Positions 1 through 8,437 of a stretch of 29,905 nt of DNA are shown here, in pieces. The notes beneath the pieces are model-generated. The model was not told where the DNA came from. It saw only the letters and a list, made by a program, of their open reading frames with translations, and did not search any database. Position 1 is the stretch's first letter. Every line of letters begins with the position of its first letter. Position numbers and translations under genes: made by a program. Source of the DNA: Stenotrophomonas maltophilia (GTDB taxonomy: Bacteria; Pseudomonadota; Gammaproteobacteria; Xanthomonadales; Xanthomonadaceae); the NCBI GenBank assembly GCA_002387845.1, contig DGLB01000072.1, positions 159 through 30,063 of the forward strand. Reading direction: 5' to 3'.

Positions 1-7
1 GTAAAGC

Positions 8-29
8 AGCCGGGCAAGCCCGGCTCTAC
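8..29 (-). repeat. SMAG-type GTAG stem-loop repeat
   Basis: Read on the minus strand this is GTAG followed by a perfect 8-bp stem (AGCCGGGC / GCCCGGCT) with a 2-base loop. A GTAG tetranucleotide at the foot of a short GC-rich hairpin is the hallmark of the SMAG repeats of Stenotrophomonas. It lies two bases after the stop codon of the last pigment-operon gene, so it may protect the 3' end or help end the transcript. There is no T-run. Confidence 0.75.
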
Positions 30-30
30 A

Positions 31-510
31 TCAACGGCCGCGGCGCTTGGGTTCGGCGGCCGGCTTGGCGGCAGCGCCCACCTTGGCGTAGGTGCCCTTC
101 AGGGCAACACCGGCCAGGATGGCACCGGCGTAGCATTCGTAATCGGTGGTGCTCTTGAATTCGTTCTTCTTGTAGTAGCTGACGATGTCGACCACGGCGT
201 TCGCACCGCGCGACTTGGCACCGTCCTGCAGGGCCTTCAGTGCCGACAGGGCGACCCAGCGGCAGGCTTCTTCGTCGCTCTTGTTGGCGGCGTTGGTCTT
301 CTTGTTGGTGACATCTTCGCCCAGGCGCTGCAGGACGTTGACCGGCTGGCCGGCGAGGTAGAACTTCACGCTGCCGTCGATGCCGGCGTCGCGGGCGGTC
401 TGGGAATCCACCAGTTCCTGCAGCGACTGGTGCACCGGGGTATCACGGGCCTGGGCGGTGCTGGCAAGGGCGAACAGGGCCACACCGGCCATCAAAGCAA
501 AACGACGCAT
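31..510 (-). CDS. Small secreted protein of the family mislabelled 'excinuclease ABC subunit A'
   Basis: 159 residues. The start at 510 is chosen over an ATG 36 bases upstream because AAGGAGA sits at normal spacing before it and the signal peptide then begins at residue 1: MRR, a hydrophobic stretch to about residue 18, and cleavage after AQA-21. The mature part has two cysteines (EEAC and YEC), a conserved NKKTN-x3-NKSDEEAC segment and a C-terminal GVALKGTYAK. I recognise this as the short Proteobacterial family often named 'excinuclease ATPase subunit'. It has no ATPase motif and no UvrA similarity that I can see, and a secreted protein is unlikely to repair DNA. It lies 32 bases after the last ketosynthase, so it is probably the final gene of the pigment operon. 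Its function is unknown; a periplasmic role is inferred from the signal peptide only. Confidence 0.85.
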   Translation of the reverse strand: MRRFALMAGVALFALASTAQARDTPVHQSLQELVDSQTARDAGIDGSVKFYLAGQPVNVLQRLGEDVTNKKTNAANKSDEEACRWVALSALKALQDGAKSRGANAVVDIVSYYKKNEFKSTTDYECYAGAILAGVALKGTYAKVGAAAKPAAEPKRRGR

Positions 511-542
511 ACAACTTTCTCCTTGTTGTTGGGGGTACTGCT

Positions 543-1784
543 TCAATTCGGCCAGCGGCGGAAAATCAACGAGGTGTTGATGCCGCCGAAGGCGAAGTTG
601 TTGCTCATCACGTACTCGGGGTGCAGCACGCGCCCTTCGCCGCGAATGTAGTCGAGCTCGCCGCAGCGCGGATCGACCTGGTCCAGATTGAGGGTGGGGG
701 CAAACCAGCCTTCGCGCATCATTTCGATGGTCACCCAGGCTTCAAACGCACCGCAGGCACCGAGCATGTGGCCGACATAGCTCTTCAGCGAGCTGATCGG
801 CATGTTCGGGCCGAACACCTGCGCGGTGGCCTGGGTTTCGGCAATGTCGCCGTGGTCGGTGGCGGTGCCGTGGGCATTCACGTAGCCGATCTGCGACGGC
901 TCCAGGCCGGCATCTTCCAGCGCCAGGCGCATGGCCTGGGCCATGGTCTCGCTGGTCGGCTGGGTGACGTGCTGGCCGTCGCTGTTGGTGCCGTAGCCGA
1001 CCAGTTCGGCCAGGATCGGGGCACCGCGCTCCAGCGCGTGCTCCAGGTCTTCCAGGATCAGCGTGCCGGCACCCTCGCCCAGCACCAGGCCGTCGCGGTC
1101 GGCGGCGAACGGGCTGGGGGCGGTCTTGGGCGCGTCGTTTTTCACGCTGGTGGCGAACAGGGTGTCGAACACCGCGGCCGCGGTGGCGTCGAGCTGTTCG
1201 GCACCGCCGCTGACCATCACGGTCTGCTTGCCGCTGCGGATCGCTTCATAGCCGGCACCGACGCCCTGGCTGCCCGACGTGCATGCGCTGGAAGTGGTGT
1301 ACACCCGCCCGGTGAGCCCGAAGAACACGCCGATGTTCACCGGCGAGGTGTGGCTCATCATCTTCAGGTAAGTGGTGGCGCTGATGCCTTCGGTGGTGTT
1401 CTCGTTGAGCATGCGGCCGAACTCGGCGGTGGCCTCGTGGCTGCCCGAGGACGAGCCGTAGGCCACGCCGGTGCGCCCGCTGCGCAGGATCGGATGGCCC
1501 AGCAGGCCAGCCGCTTCCAGCGCCAGCTCGGTGGCACGCACCGACATCACCGCGACCTTGCCCATGCTGCGGGTGGTTTTGCGGTTGTAGTGCGGCGGCA
1601 GGTCGTAATCTTCGGCCGGCGCGGCCAGGCGGGTATTCAGGCCGTCGTAGACCTCCCAGCCGGGGATGTACTGCACCGCGTTTTCGCGGGCGTGCAGGCG
1701 CGCACGGATGCTGGGCCAGTCATGCCCCAGCGGGCTGATGGCGGCGGCACCGGTCACCACCACGCGTCGTTCAGTCCGGTTCAT
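543..1784 (-). CDS. Beta-ketoacyl-ACP synthase (FabF/KAS II-like, ApeR position)
   Basis: 413 residues, normal for a FabF-type condensing enzyme. The thiolase-fold triad is complete: Cys168 in SSACTSG, His305 in NAHGTATD and His339 in SYVGHMLGA, with Lys334 nearby. It should join malonyl units to an acyl-ACP by decarboxylative condensation in the cytoplasm. Its ATG overlaps the TGA of the ketoreductase by one base (TGATG), so translation is coupled. By position it matches ApeR, the second ketosynthase of APE clusters, which may prime or assist chain initiation rather than do the main extension. That assignment rests on gene order, not on specificity residues. It is intact, and close similarity to FabF means primary-metabolism activity cannot be excluded. 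Confidence 0.95.
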   Translation of the reverse strand: MNRTERRVVVTGAAAISPLGHDWPSIRARLHARENAVQYIPGWEVYDGLNTRLAAPAEDYDLPPHYNRKTTRSMGKVAVMSVRATELALEAAGLLGHPILRSGRTGVAYGSSSGSHEATAEFGRMLNENTTEGISATTYLKMMSHTSPVNIGVFFGLTGRVYTTSSACTSGSQGVGAGYEAIRSGKQTVMVSGGAEQLDATAAAVFDTLFATSVKNDAPKTAPSPFAADRDGLVLGEGAGTLILEDLEHALERGAPILAELVGYGTNSDGQHVTQPTSETMAQAMRLALEDAGLEPSQIGYVNAHGTATDHGDIAETQATAQVFGPNMPISSLKSYVGHMLGACGAFEAWVTIEMMREGWFAPTLNLDQVDPRCGELDYIRGEGRVLHPEYVMSNNFAFGGINTSLIFRRWPN

Positions 1785-2515
1785 CAGACCATGCCTCCGT
1801 TGACCGAAATGACCTGGCGGGTGATGTAGCCGGCCGGTTCGGAGAGCAGGAAGGCCACGGTGGCCGCCACTTCCTCGGGCTGGCCGAGGCGGCCGGCGGG
1901 AATCAGCTTCAGCGCGTGGTCGACGATTTCCTCGTTGATCATGTCGGTCTCGATCAGGCCGGGGGCCACGCAGTTCACGGTGATGGCACGGCTGGCCAGT
2001 TCCAGCGCCAGCGCCTTGGTGGCCCCGATGATGCCGGCCTTGGCGGCGCTGTAGTTGGTCTGGCCGCGGTTGCCGACCAGCCCCGACACCGACGACAGGG
2101 TGACGATGCGGCCGGGCTTGCGCCGGCGCACCATCGGCATCACCACCGGGTGCAGCACGTTGTAGAAGCTGTCCAGGTTGGTGTGCACGACCGCGTCCCA
2201 GTCCTCGGCGGTCATGGCCGGGAACGCGCCGTCACGGGCGATGCCGGCATTGCAGACCACCCCGTAGTAGGCGCCATGCGCTTCGATGTCGGCTTCCAGC
2301 GCGGCGCGCGCGGCGTCACGGTCGGCCACGTCGAAGGCCAGCACGCGGGCCTGCCGGCCCAGCGCCTGGATGTCAGCGGCCACCGCCTGCGCCTCTTCAA
2401 TGCGGCTGCGGCAATGCACCACCACGTCGAAGCCGTCGCGCGCGATGCGCAGCGCCACGGCACGGCCAATCCCCCGGCTGGCACCGGTGACCAGCACGGT
2501 CAAATTCCCTGTCAT
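1784..2515 (-). CDS. 3-oxoacyl-ACP reductase, SDR family (FabG-like, ApeQ position)
   Basis: 243 residues, classical short-chain dehydrogenase length. Visible motifs are the NADP(H) loop TGASRGIG (10-17), the NAG motif (89-91), and the catalytic set Asn113, Ser142, Tyr155 and Lys159 (YSAAK). It should reduce the 3-keto group of the growing polyene chain to 3-hydroxyacyl-ACP, using NADPH. The start overlaps the dehydratase stop by four bases. Dehydratase, reductase and ketosynthase follow each other directly, which is the ApeP-ApeQ-ApeR order. Since no enoyl reductase is encoded in the cluster, the double bonds made after dehydration would be kept, which fits a conjugated polyene product. Confidence 0.95.
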   Translation of the reverse strand: MTGNLTVLVTGASRGIGRAVALRIARDGFDVVVHCRSRIEEAQAVAADIQALGRQARVLAFDVADRDAARAALEADIEAHGAYYGVVCNAGIARDGAFPAMTAEDWDAVVHTNLDSFYNVLHPVVMPMVRRRKPGRIVTLSSVSGLVGNRGQTNYSAAKAGIIGATKALALELASRAITVNCVAPGLIETDMINEEIVDHALKLIPAGRLGQPEEVAATVAFLLSEPAGYITRQVISVNGGMV

Positions 2516-2967
2516 ACCTCTCCACTCTCCAGATAGGCCATCGCATCGAGGGGTTCGTACACCGATACGTTGGCAACGGCCAATTCTTCATCGCCGGCCA
2601 GAATCCGGCAGGCGAACATTCCGAGTCCATTTTCGCCCATCAGCTCGCAATTTGCCTCCACCCGCAGGCAACTGCCCGCGGCAAAGGCCGGCCGATGGGC
2701 GGTATAGCGGCGGGTGCCCAGCAGAAAACCGATGGACGGCTCACGCCCTTCCTGTCGCGCCCGGCATCCGGCCCAGGCGGCAATGGCCTGGGCCATGTAT
2801 TCCACGCCCACCCAGGCCGGCACGCCGTCCGCGGTGGTCAACAGCCCGCTGGCGGGCACATCCACTTCGACCACGATGGATTCCGGGCCCCAGGCGACCA
2901 CCCGGTCGATCAGGCGCATGCTGTCCTTGTGCGGCAGCACGCTGTCGATGTTGTCAGGCAGCCACAT
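2512..2967 (-). CDS. 3-hydroxyacyl-ACP dehydratase, hotdog fold (ApeP-like)
   Basis: 151 residues, the usual size of a single-hotdog FabZ-like dehydratase. The N-terminal LPHKDSMRLIDRV resembles the FabZ segment with the catalytic histidine (His13). GVEYMAQA follows, with Glu56 where FabZ/FabA enzymes place their acidic residue. It should remove water from 3-hydroxyacyl-ACP to give the trans-2-enoyl chain. It lies two bases downstream of the ApeO-like ketosynthase and overlaps the ketoreductase by four bases. A second dehydratase domain in this operon is fused to the ligase (12703-14391); in studied APE systems two dehydratases (ApeI and ApeP) work together. Family is clear; the division of labour between the two is inference. 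Confidence 0.92.
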   Translation of the reverse strand: MWLPDNIDSVLPHKDSMRLIDRVVAWGPESIVVEVDVPASGLLTTADGVPAWVGVEYMAQAIAAWAGCRARQEGREPSIGFLLGTRRYTAHRPAFAAGSCLRVEANCELMGENGLGMFACRILAGDEELAVANVSVYEPLDAMAYLESGEV

Positions 2968-2969
2968 GC

Positions 2970-4154
2970 TCAGCTCCGCGCCAGGGCCAGCACGGCATTG
3001 CTGCCGCCGAAGGCGAACGAATGGCTGAGCACGTGCCGCAGCGGGCGCTGCGCACGGGCACCGGGGCTGACCAGGGCCAGCGGCGGCAATGCCTCATCCA
3101 CCTGCCCGTCCCAGAAATGCGCCGGCAGGCGCTGCTCGGGGTTGTCGGCCAGGGTCAGCCAGCACAACGCGGCTTCAATCGCGCCTGACGCGCCCAGGGT
3201 GTGGCCGGTCAGCGGCTTGGTCGAACTGGCCGGCACCTGCCCGCCCAGCACCGTGGCCACGGCCAGGCTTTCCATGGCGTCGTTGTGGCCGGTGGCGGTG
3301 CCGTGCAGGTTCACGTAGTCGATCTGGTCCGGGGCCAGCCCGGCGCGCTGCAGGGCCTGCTGCATGGCGTCGATCGCGCCCTTGGCCTGCGGGTCGGGGG
3401 CGGACATGTGGTGTGCATCCGAGGACTCGCCCCAGCCGGACAGGCGCACCGGGCCGGGCTCGCGGGTCATCAGGAACAGCGCCGCGCCTTCGCCGATGTT
3501 GATGCCATTGCGATGGCGCGAGAACGGATTGCAGCGCGCCGCCGAGACCGACTCCAGTGCACTGAAGCCGGCGACGGTGAAGCGGCACAGCGAATCGGCC
3601 CCACCGGCCACCACTGCATCGACCACGCCGGCGCGCAGCAGGCGCGCCGCCGACATCAGCGCCTTGGCGCTGGAGGAACAGGCAGTGGAGATGGTCCAGG
3701 CCGGGCCGGTGCTGCCGATCTGCGCGCGCACGAAGCGGGCGCTGGTACCCATTTCCTGCTGGGCGTAATGGAATCCGTCGGGCCAGCGGCCTTCGTCGGC
3801 CTGCATGCGCAGCGCGTTCTCCGACTCACCGATGCCCGAGGTGCTGGTGCCCACGATCACCGCCACGCGCTCGGCACCATGACGGGCCACGGCCGCATCA
3901 ACGGCCGGACGGATCTGCTCCAGCGCGGCGGCAAGCAGTGCGTTGTTACGCCCGCGCAGTTCCACCGGCAATGCCGACAGGTCGGGCAGCGGGGTGTGTA
4001 CTTCGCCCAGCGCCAGGGTGCGCCCGGCGATCAGGGTGTCGTTGTCGTGCAGGCCGCCGGGCTGCTCGGCGAACAGCCCGGCGCGGGTCTGTGCATGGCC
4101 GGAGCCGAGCGCGCTGACCACGCCGAGTTCATTCAGGAATACCGCGCTGCTCAC
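2970..4154 (-). CDS. Beta-ketoacyl-ACP synthase (ApeO-like elongating ketosynthase)
   Basis: 394 residues. The triad is complete: Cys159 in STACSSS, His284 in NLHGTATGH and His318 in LTGHTLGA, with Lys313. The GFS segment near 196-198 and the C-terminal SHSFAFGGSN glycine loop are also typical. In APE systems ApeO is the extending ketosynthase that pairs with the chain-length-factor-like ApeC; the matching partner here is the first gene of this operon (16278-17018), about 12 kb away. Pairing is inferred from family and gene order. The start overlaps the stop of the lipoprotein gene by four bases. Confidence 0.94.
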   Translation of the reverse strand: MSSAVFLNELGVVSALGSGHAQTRAGLFAEQPGGLHDNDTLIAGRTLALGEVHTPLPDLSALPVELRGRNNALLAAALEQIRPAVDAAVARHGAERVAVIVGTSTSGIGESENALRMQADEGRWPDGFHYAQQEMGTSARFVRAQIGSTGPAWTISTACSSSAKALMSAARLLRAGVVDAVVAGGADSLCRFTVAGFSALESVSAARCNPFSRHRNGINIGEGAALFLMTREPGPVRLSGWGESSDAHHMSAPDPQAKGAIDAMQQALQRAGLAPDQIDYVNLHGTATGHNDAMESLAVATVLGGQVPASSTKPLTGHTLGASGAIEAALCWLTLADNPEQRLPAHFWDGQVDEALPPLALVSPGARAQRPLRHVLSHSFAFGGSNAVLALARS

Positions 4155-4703
4155 AATGCTGCCTGTCCCATGTCCAACGATTCGATCACCAGTTCATAGC
4201 CTTCGGCCAGGTTGCGCAGGCGCACCCGACCGTCCGGCAGGGTGTCACGTTCCAGCCAGGTCTGGCCGTTCTGCTGCAGCCGGCGGATACCGCCCGCGTC
4301 ATCCAGCGTCCATCCGGCCGGCAACACCGCCCGGATGGCATCGGCCGGCCACAGTGCAAACTGAAGGTCATCCAGCACGCGCTCGCCACGCACCTGCGGC
4401 GGCAGCCACGGCGCACGGGTCTGCTGCAGCTGCCTGCCGTCCCAGACCATGCGCACGCCGGTCTGGCCCATGGCCTGCACGGCCAGCCGCACTTCATCGT
4501 GATCCGCCTCCAGCAGCGCATCCAGCGTGCGCTCATGGCTGCCGAAGCGGAACTGCAGCCGCTGCTGCAGCTGCAGCGGTGCGGGCAGCGCGGAAGGTGC
4601 CAACTGCAACGTGGGCAGCTGCACCTTCGGCGCGGGCATGCGGGTGCTGGCACAGGCGGCCAGCCCGCACGCACAGCAACAGGGCCAGGATCAGCCGGTG
4701 CAC
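4151..4703 (-). CDS. DUF3261 outer-membrane lipoprotein (ApeN position), frameshifted in its signal peptide
   Basis: The body of the protein (4151-4639, about 162 residues from the first internal Met) resembles DUF3261 lipoproteins of APE clusters, likely working with the LolA-like protein and the exporter on the cell-envelope side. The signal peptide is split over two frames. A GTG at 4703, preceded by GGAGGA and overlapping the previous gene's stop by 13 bases, begins VHRLILALLLCVR. One extra base near 4664-4666 then moves the frame to LAACASTR, a good lipobox with its cysteine. Removing that one base gives a normal lipoprotein leader joined to the mature chain. As written, the gene could only start at the internal Met and would lack its export signal. 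The insertion has the same sign as five others in the neighbouring gene, so I suspect a sequence error. Confidence 0.75.
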
Positions 4704-5973
4704 AGTTCCTCCAGCACCTTCAGGCGTCGGCCGCTGTCGTCGGCCACATACGGGTTCTTCGTATCCCACGCGTAACCCGCCAGGATCGAGGAGATCATGC
4801 GGCGGACGTCGGGCTGCTGTTCGGGGTGGTAGATGATCTTCTGGAAGCCACCGGCATACCAGGCTTCAACGAAGCGGCGGAAGGTCTTCACCCCGGCGCG
4901 CAGCGGCACGCGCGAATTCGGCTTCTCCCAGTCGACGGTTTCACCGGCGTGTTCGCGTGCCAGGCACGTCGCTGGCCAGCTGCGCGGACTTGAAGGCGAT
5001 GGTGACGCCGGAAGAGAACACGGGGTCGAGGAATTCGCCGGCATTGCCCAGCAGCGCGTAACCCTCGCCCCACAGCGAGCTGACGTTGGCCGAATAGCCG
5101 GTGATGGTGCGCACCGGCAGCACCGCCCATTCGGCGTTCTTCGAGCAGCCGGGTCAGGTTGGGGTCCTCGCCGACGATGGCGCTGCAGCTTTTCCAGGTC
5201 GGTGCCGGAATACTTCTCGAAGAAGCTCGGTTCGGCGACCACGCCCAGCGAGCAGCAGCCGTTGGAGAACGGGAATGGTCCAGTACCACACGTCCACGTG
5301 TTCGGGATGGGTGGTGATCAGGATCTTGTTGCGGTCAAAGCCGGCGTCGGCCGGAATGTGGTCGCGCACGTGGCAGAAGATCGCCCCGCGCACCGGGAAG
5401 TTCGACGGCGATTCCAGCTGCAGCAGGCGCGGCAGCAGGCGGGCGAAGCCACTGGCATCGAGGATGAAACCGGCTTCGATGGTGTATTCGCTGCCATCCG
5501 GGCGACGCACCTGCACACGGGCCGGGCGGCCGGGCTGCACCGACAGCACCTCATCGCCAAAGCGCAGGGTGGTTCCCATGCGCTCGGCACCCCGTGCCAG
5601 CACGTTGTCGAAGTCAGCGCGCTGCACCTGGTAGGTGGTGCCCCAGCCGGGCGAGAACTTCTCGCGGAAATCGAACTCGGTGGTCGCGCTCGCCGCGTAC
5701 GAACGCCGCGCCGTTCTTGTACTGGAAGCCGGCCTGGACCACGTCCTGCAGCAGGCCCGCCGCTTCGATGTATTCCATGCTCTGCGGCAGCAGGCTTTCG
5801 CCGATGGAGAAGCGCGGGAACTGCTGGCGCTCGAGCATCAGCACCTGGCGGCCCTGCTTGCGCAGCATCGCGGCGGCGACCGAACCGGCCGGACCGGCCC
5901 CGATGATCAGGATTTCAGTACGTTCCACCGTATCGGTGGACTCAACAGGTGCGTCATTCACAGCAGCGTTCAT
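4691..5973 (-). pseudogene. FAD-dependent halogenase-like oxidoreductase, broken by five +1 frameshifts
   Basis: The start at 5973 has AAGGATG before it. Pieces in successive frames join into one protein of about 425 residues without any stop codon. Motifs seen: the dinucleotide fold GAGPAG (25-30), SIGESLLPQS, Lys86 in FQYKNG at the place of the halogenase active-site lysine, WYWTIP matching the WxWxIP signature of flavin-dependent halogenases, and GNAGEFLDPVFSSG. Shifts lie near 5685, 5270, 5182-5193, 5136-5142 and 4963; each is explained by one extra base. An intact homologue in xanthomonadin and related clusters is linked to halogenation of the pigment and needs a reduced flavin partner, which is not seen here. 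Either the gene is recently dead or the sequence is wrong locally; the second seems likelier because all shifts have the same sign and the codons between them are clean. A non-halogenating flavin oxidoreductase is the main alternative role. Confidence 0.85.
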
Positions 5974-6016
5974 CGATACATCCTTGGATCAGCAGCGTGG
6001 AGGAAAGGGTGTGTGC

Positions 6017-8437
6017 TTAGTGTGGAGCGTCGTGCGGTGGCGGGCGGAACAGCGGCGAGATCAGCCAGACCAGGCCGATGCCGAACAGCAGGGTGAGCCC
6101 GAACGCGCGCAGCGCCGGCGTCGCCGACAGGCCCAGCAGGCCGAACGACAACCAGGTGCTGGCCGCGCCCACGCATACCGCCAGCCAGGCACTGGCATCG
6201 CCGCGGTGTTCGATCAGGAAGATGCCGTAGTCGATGCCCATGCCGAGCAGCAGCATCAAGGCCAGCACGTTGAACAGCTGCAGCGGCTGGCCGAACAGGC
6301 CGAGCAGGCCCAGGGTCAGCGCACCCGCCACCAGGGTCGGCGCGAACACCCGCCAGGCCTGGGCGCGGTAGCGCCAGTACAGCACCGCGAACACCAGCAC
6401 GATGCCGACCAGCAGCAGCGCGCTCATCAGCTTGCGGTAGTGCTTGAGCAGCTTGGAGAAATCGGCGGTGCGGTCGACCCAGCGCACGCCGTCGATGCCC
6501 TTGGTCTGCGCTTCCAGCAGGGTCAGTGCATCGGCACGCGACAGGTCATCCACCATCACCACCGAGGCCATGCCCTGCCCGACCGTGCCCAGCCACAGGT
6601 GGCGGAACGGCATCGCCGCCGGCGAGTCGAGGAAGGCCTGCGCCTGCAGGTCCTGCGCGGCGTAGTCCGGACGCGGCAGGGTTTCGCCCACCGCTTCGCC
6701 GACCTGGGTCAGCACCTTGGGTTCAACGGCCCCGGTCAGCGCGGCATCGGCGTGCTGGCGCTGCACCGAGGGCAGCCATTCGCTGATCGCACGATAGCCA
6801 CCGATCTGTTTGTCGGCGGCCAGCACGCGCAGGCGATCCACCAGGGCTTCTTCGCGTTGCAGCACCTGTTCGGCGCTGTCGCCCTGCACCAGGTAGAACT
6901 GCGCCGGGCTGGGCAGGCCAAGCATCTGGCTGATGCGGATCTGCTGGGTGATCAGGTCCATCGGCGAGGACTGCAGGCTGCGCAGGTCGTCGTTGGGCTG
7001 CAGACGCAGCATGCCGAGCGCGGCGATGATCGCCACTGCGCCCAGGAACAGACCCACCGGGCGGCGGCCCTGCAGGCGCGGCCAGCGCTCCAGCGTGGCC
7101 CCCAGCCAGACCGCGAAGCGGGTGGTGCGGATCTCGCCGCCATCCAGCCACGGGAACCAGAAGATCACGGTCAGGAACGCTGCGGCCAGACCGACCACCG
7201 AGAAGAGCGCCATCTGGCGCAGCCCGGGGAACGGAGCCAGGCCCAATGCAAGGTAGGCCAGCGCGCTGGTCAGCAGCGCCAGCCACAGGCCCGGCAGCAG
7301 GTGCCGCAGCAGTTTCCAGCGGCGGTCAGCCGGCTCGGCCTGGCGCGACGCGAACCAGTGAATGCCGTAGTCCTCGGCCACGCCAACCAGCGACGCGCCG
7401 AACACCAGGGTAAGCACGTGCACCTTGCCGAACACCAGCACGGTGACCGCCAGCGCCACGCCGCAGCCGATCAGCAGCGATGCGCCGACCAGCAGGATCG
7501 GGCGCAGCGAGCGGAACGCCAGCCACACCAGCAGCAGCACCGCAGCCAGCGAGCCCCAGCCGATGGTGTTGATTTCCCAGTTGGCCTGCACCGCGGCGGC
7601 TTCGGCGTGCAGCGGCACGCCGGCGCGCAGGACTTCCAGGCCGGGGGCCTTCTGGCTCGCCGCGGCGGCGGCCTGGTCCAGCAGCAGGTCGATATGGCGT
7701 TCGCCATCGAGCTGGAAGGCCGAGCCGGTGGTTTCATACTGCAGGATGGCCCAGTGCTTGCCGTCGGCTTCGAGCAGGCCGTCCTCACCCATCTGCAGGC
7801 CGGCACCTTGGGCACGCTCCTGCCACCACTGCGGCCACAGCGACAGCGGATCCTGCCCCCAGTCGGTCAGGCGCGGCGCGCCCATCGGGCCGTACAGCGC
7901 GGCCAGCGCACTCTGCGCCAGGGTGTCGGCGGGTTCGGACTGCAGGCGCTGGCGCTGTTCGTCGGTGAGCAGACGGTCGCGGTACGGCGCGTAGAAGGCG
8001 CGGGCCTGATCGAACCAGCCTTCGATGGTGCCGGCTTCCCGTAGCGCGGGGCTCTGCCCGGCTGCGGATGGCGCGTTCGCGTTCAGCGGGGCAGAGCCCC
8101 GCTCTACGTTGATCGCGCCGCGGAAGGCGGCTTCCGCAGCCTTCGTCTGGGTGGCATCCGCACTGCCCAGCAGCACCACGATCTGGCGCGCGTTGACGTC
8201 GGCGATGCGGCGGGTGACATCAGACAACAGGCGGTCGTGCGCATCCTGCGGCAGCAGCGCAAGGATGTCGGTGTCGATTCGCGATTTACTCTTCCACAGC
8301 TGCCACTGCTGCACGCCCAGCCCGACCAGCACCAGCAGCCAGGCAATGGCCAGCCAGCGCCACAGGCGCTGCAGGCGGCCACCGGCGTGGAACGCGTCCT
8401 TCAACGACTCATTCAAACTTGCCGCCCTCTTCCGCAT
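6017..8437 (-). CDS. MMPL/RND-family exporter of the pigment cluster (ApeM position)
   Basis: 806 residues. One membrane helix (about 24-42) is followed by a large periplasmic domain, then a bundle of helices (roughly 265-430). A second periplasmic domain and a second bundle (about 650-795) follow, the duplicated RND/MMPL layout. ADRRWKLLRHL and the paired GVAEDYGIHW and GMGIDYGIFL segments are typical of the family. It probably moves the lipid-linked pigment across the inner membrane toward the LolA-like carrier encoded next door. The ATG at 8437 overlaps the LolA-like gene by 29 bases and has a poor ribosome site; TTG at 8416 or 8404 is possible. Odd feature: residues about 111-133 in the first periplasmic domain are encoded by an inverted pair of SMAG repeats, read in frame. 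Confidence 0.92.
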   Translation of the reverse strand: MRKRAASLNESLKDAFHAGGRLQRLWRWLAIAWLLVLVGLGVQQWQLWKSKSRIDTDILALLPQDAHDRLLSDVTRRIADVNARQIVVLLGSADATQTKAAEAAFRGAINVERGSAPLNANAPSAAGQSPALREAGTIEGWFDQARAFYAPYRDRLLTDEQRQRLQSEPADTLAQSALAALYGPMGAPRLTDWGQDPLSLWPQWWQERAQGAGLQMGEDGLLEADGKHWAILQYETTGSAFQLDGERHIDLLLDQAAAAASQKAPGLEVLRAGVPLHAEAAAVQANWEINTIGWGSLAAVLLLVWLAFRSLRPILLVGASLLIGCGVALAVTVLVFGKVHVLTLVFGASLVGVAEDYGIHWFASRQAEPADRRWKLLRHLLPGLWLALLTSALAYLALGLAPFPGLRQMALFSVVGLAAAFLTVIFWFPWLDGGEIRTTRFAVWLGATLERWPRLQGRRPVGLFLGAVAIIAALGMLRLQPNDDLRSLQSSPMDLITQQIRISQMLGLPSPAQFYLVQGDSAEQVLQREEALVDRLRVLAADKQIGGYRAISEWLPSVQRQHADAALTGAVEPKVLTQVGEAVGETLPRPDYAAQDLQAQAFLDSPAAMPFRHLWLGTVGQGMASVVMVDDLSRADALTLLEAQTKGIDGVRWVDRTADFSKLLKHYRKLMSALLLVGIVLVFAVLYWRYRAQAWRVFAPTLVAGALTLGLLGLFGQPLQLFNVLALMLLLGMGIDYGIFLIEHRGDASAWLAVCVGAASTWLSFGLLGLSATPALRAFGLTLLFGIGLVWLISPLFRPPPHDAPH
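8041..8107. repeat. Inverted SMAG repeat pair inside the exporter gene
   Basis: GTAG at 8041-8044 and CTAC at 8104-8107 bound the element. The outer arms, GTAGCGCGGGGCTCTGCCC and the complement of the right end (GTAGAGCGGGGCTCTGCCC), differ at one base of 19. The middle 29 or so bases are unpaired spacer. Two SMAG units facing each other are a known arrangement for these repeats, but they are mostly intergenic. Here the pair is wholly within coding sequence and contributes a Ser/Ala/Pro/Asn-rich loop. Confidence 0.8.

Noticed and set aside
4691..5973. Programmed frameshifting in the halogenase-like gene
   Set aside because: Five separate shifts without slippery sequences or stimulatory structures are not plausible for recoding.
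5594..8044. A very long open frame (816 codons) on the plus strand opposite the exporter and halogenase-like genes
   Set aside because: Rich in Gln, Arg, His and Gly without domains; an antisense shadow of the GC-rich codon pattern of the exporter gene.
8041..8107. The GTAG repeats as part of a CRISPR or insertion-sequence end
   Set aside because: No regular spacers, no transposase, and the units match stem-loop REP-type repeats scattered in the window.
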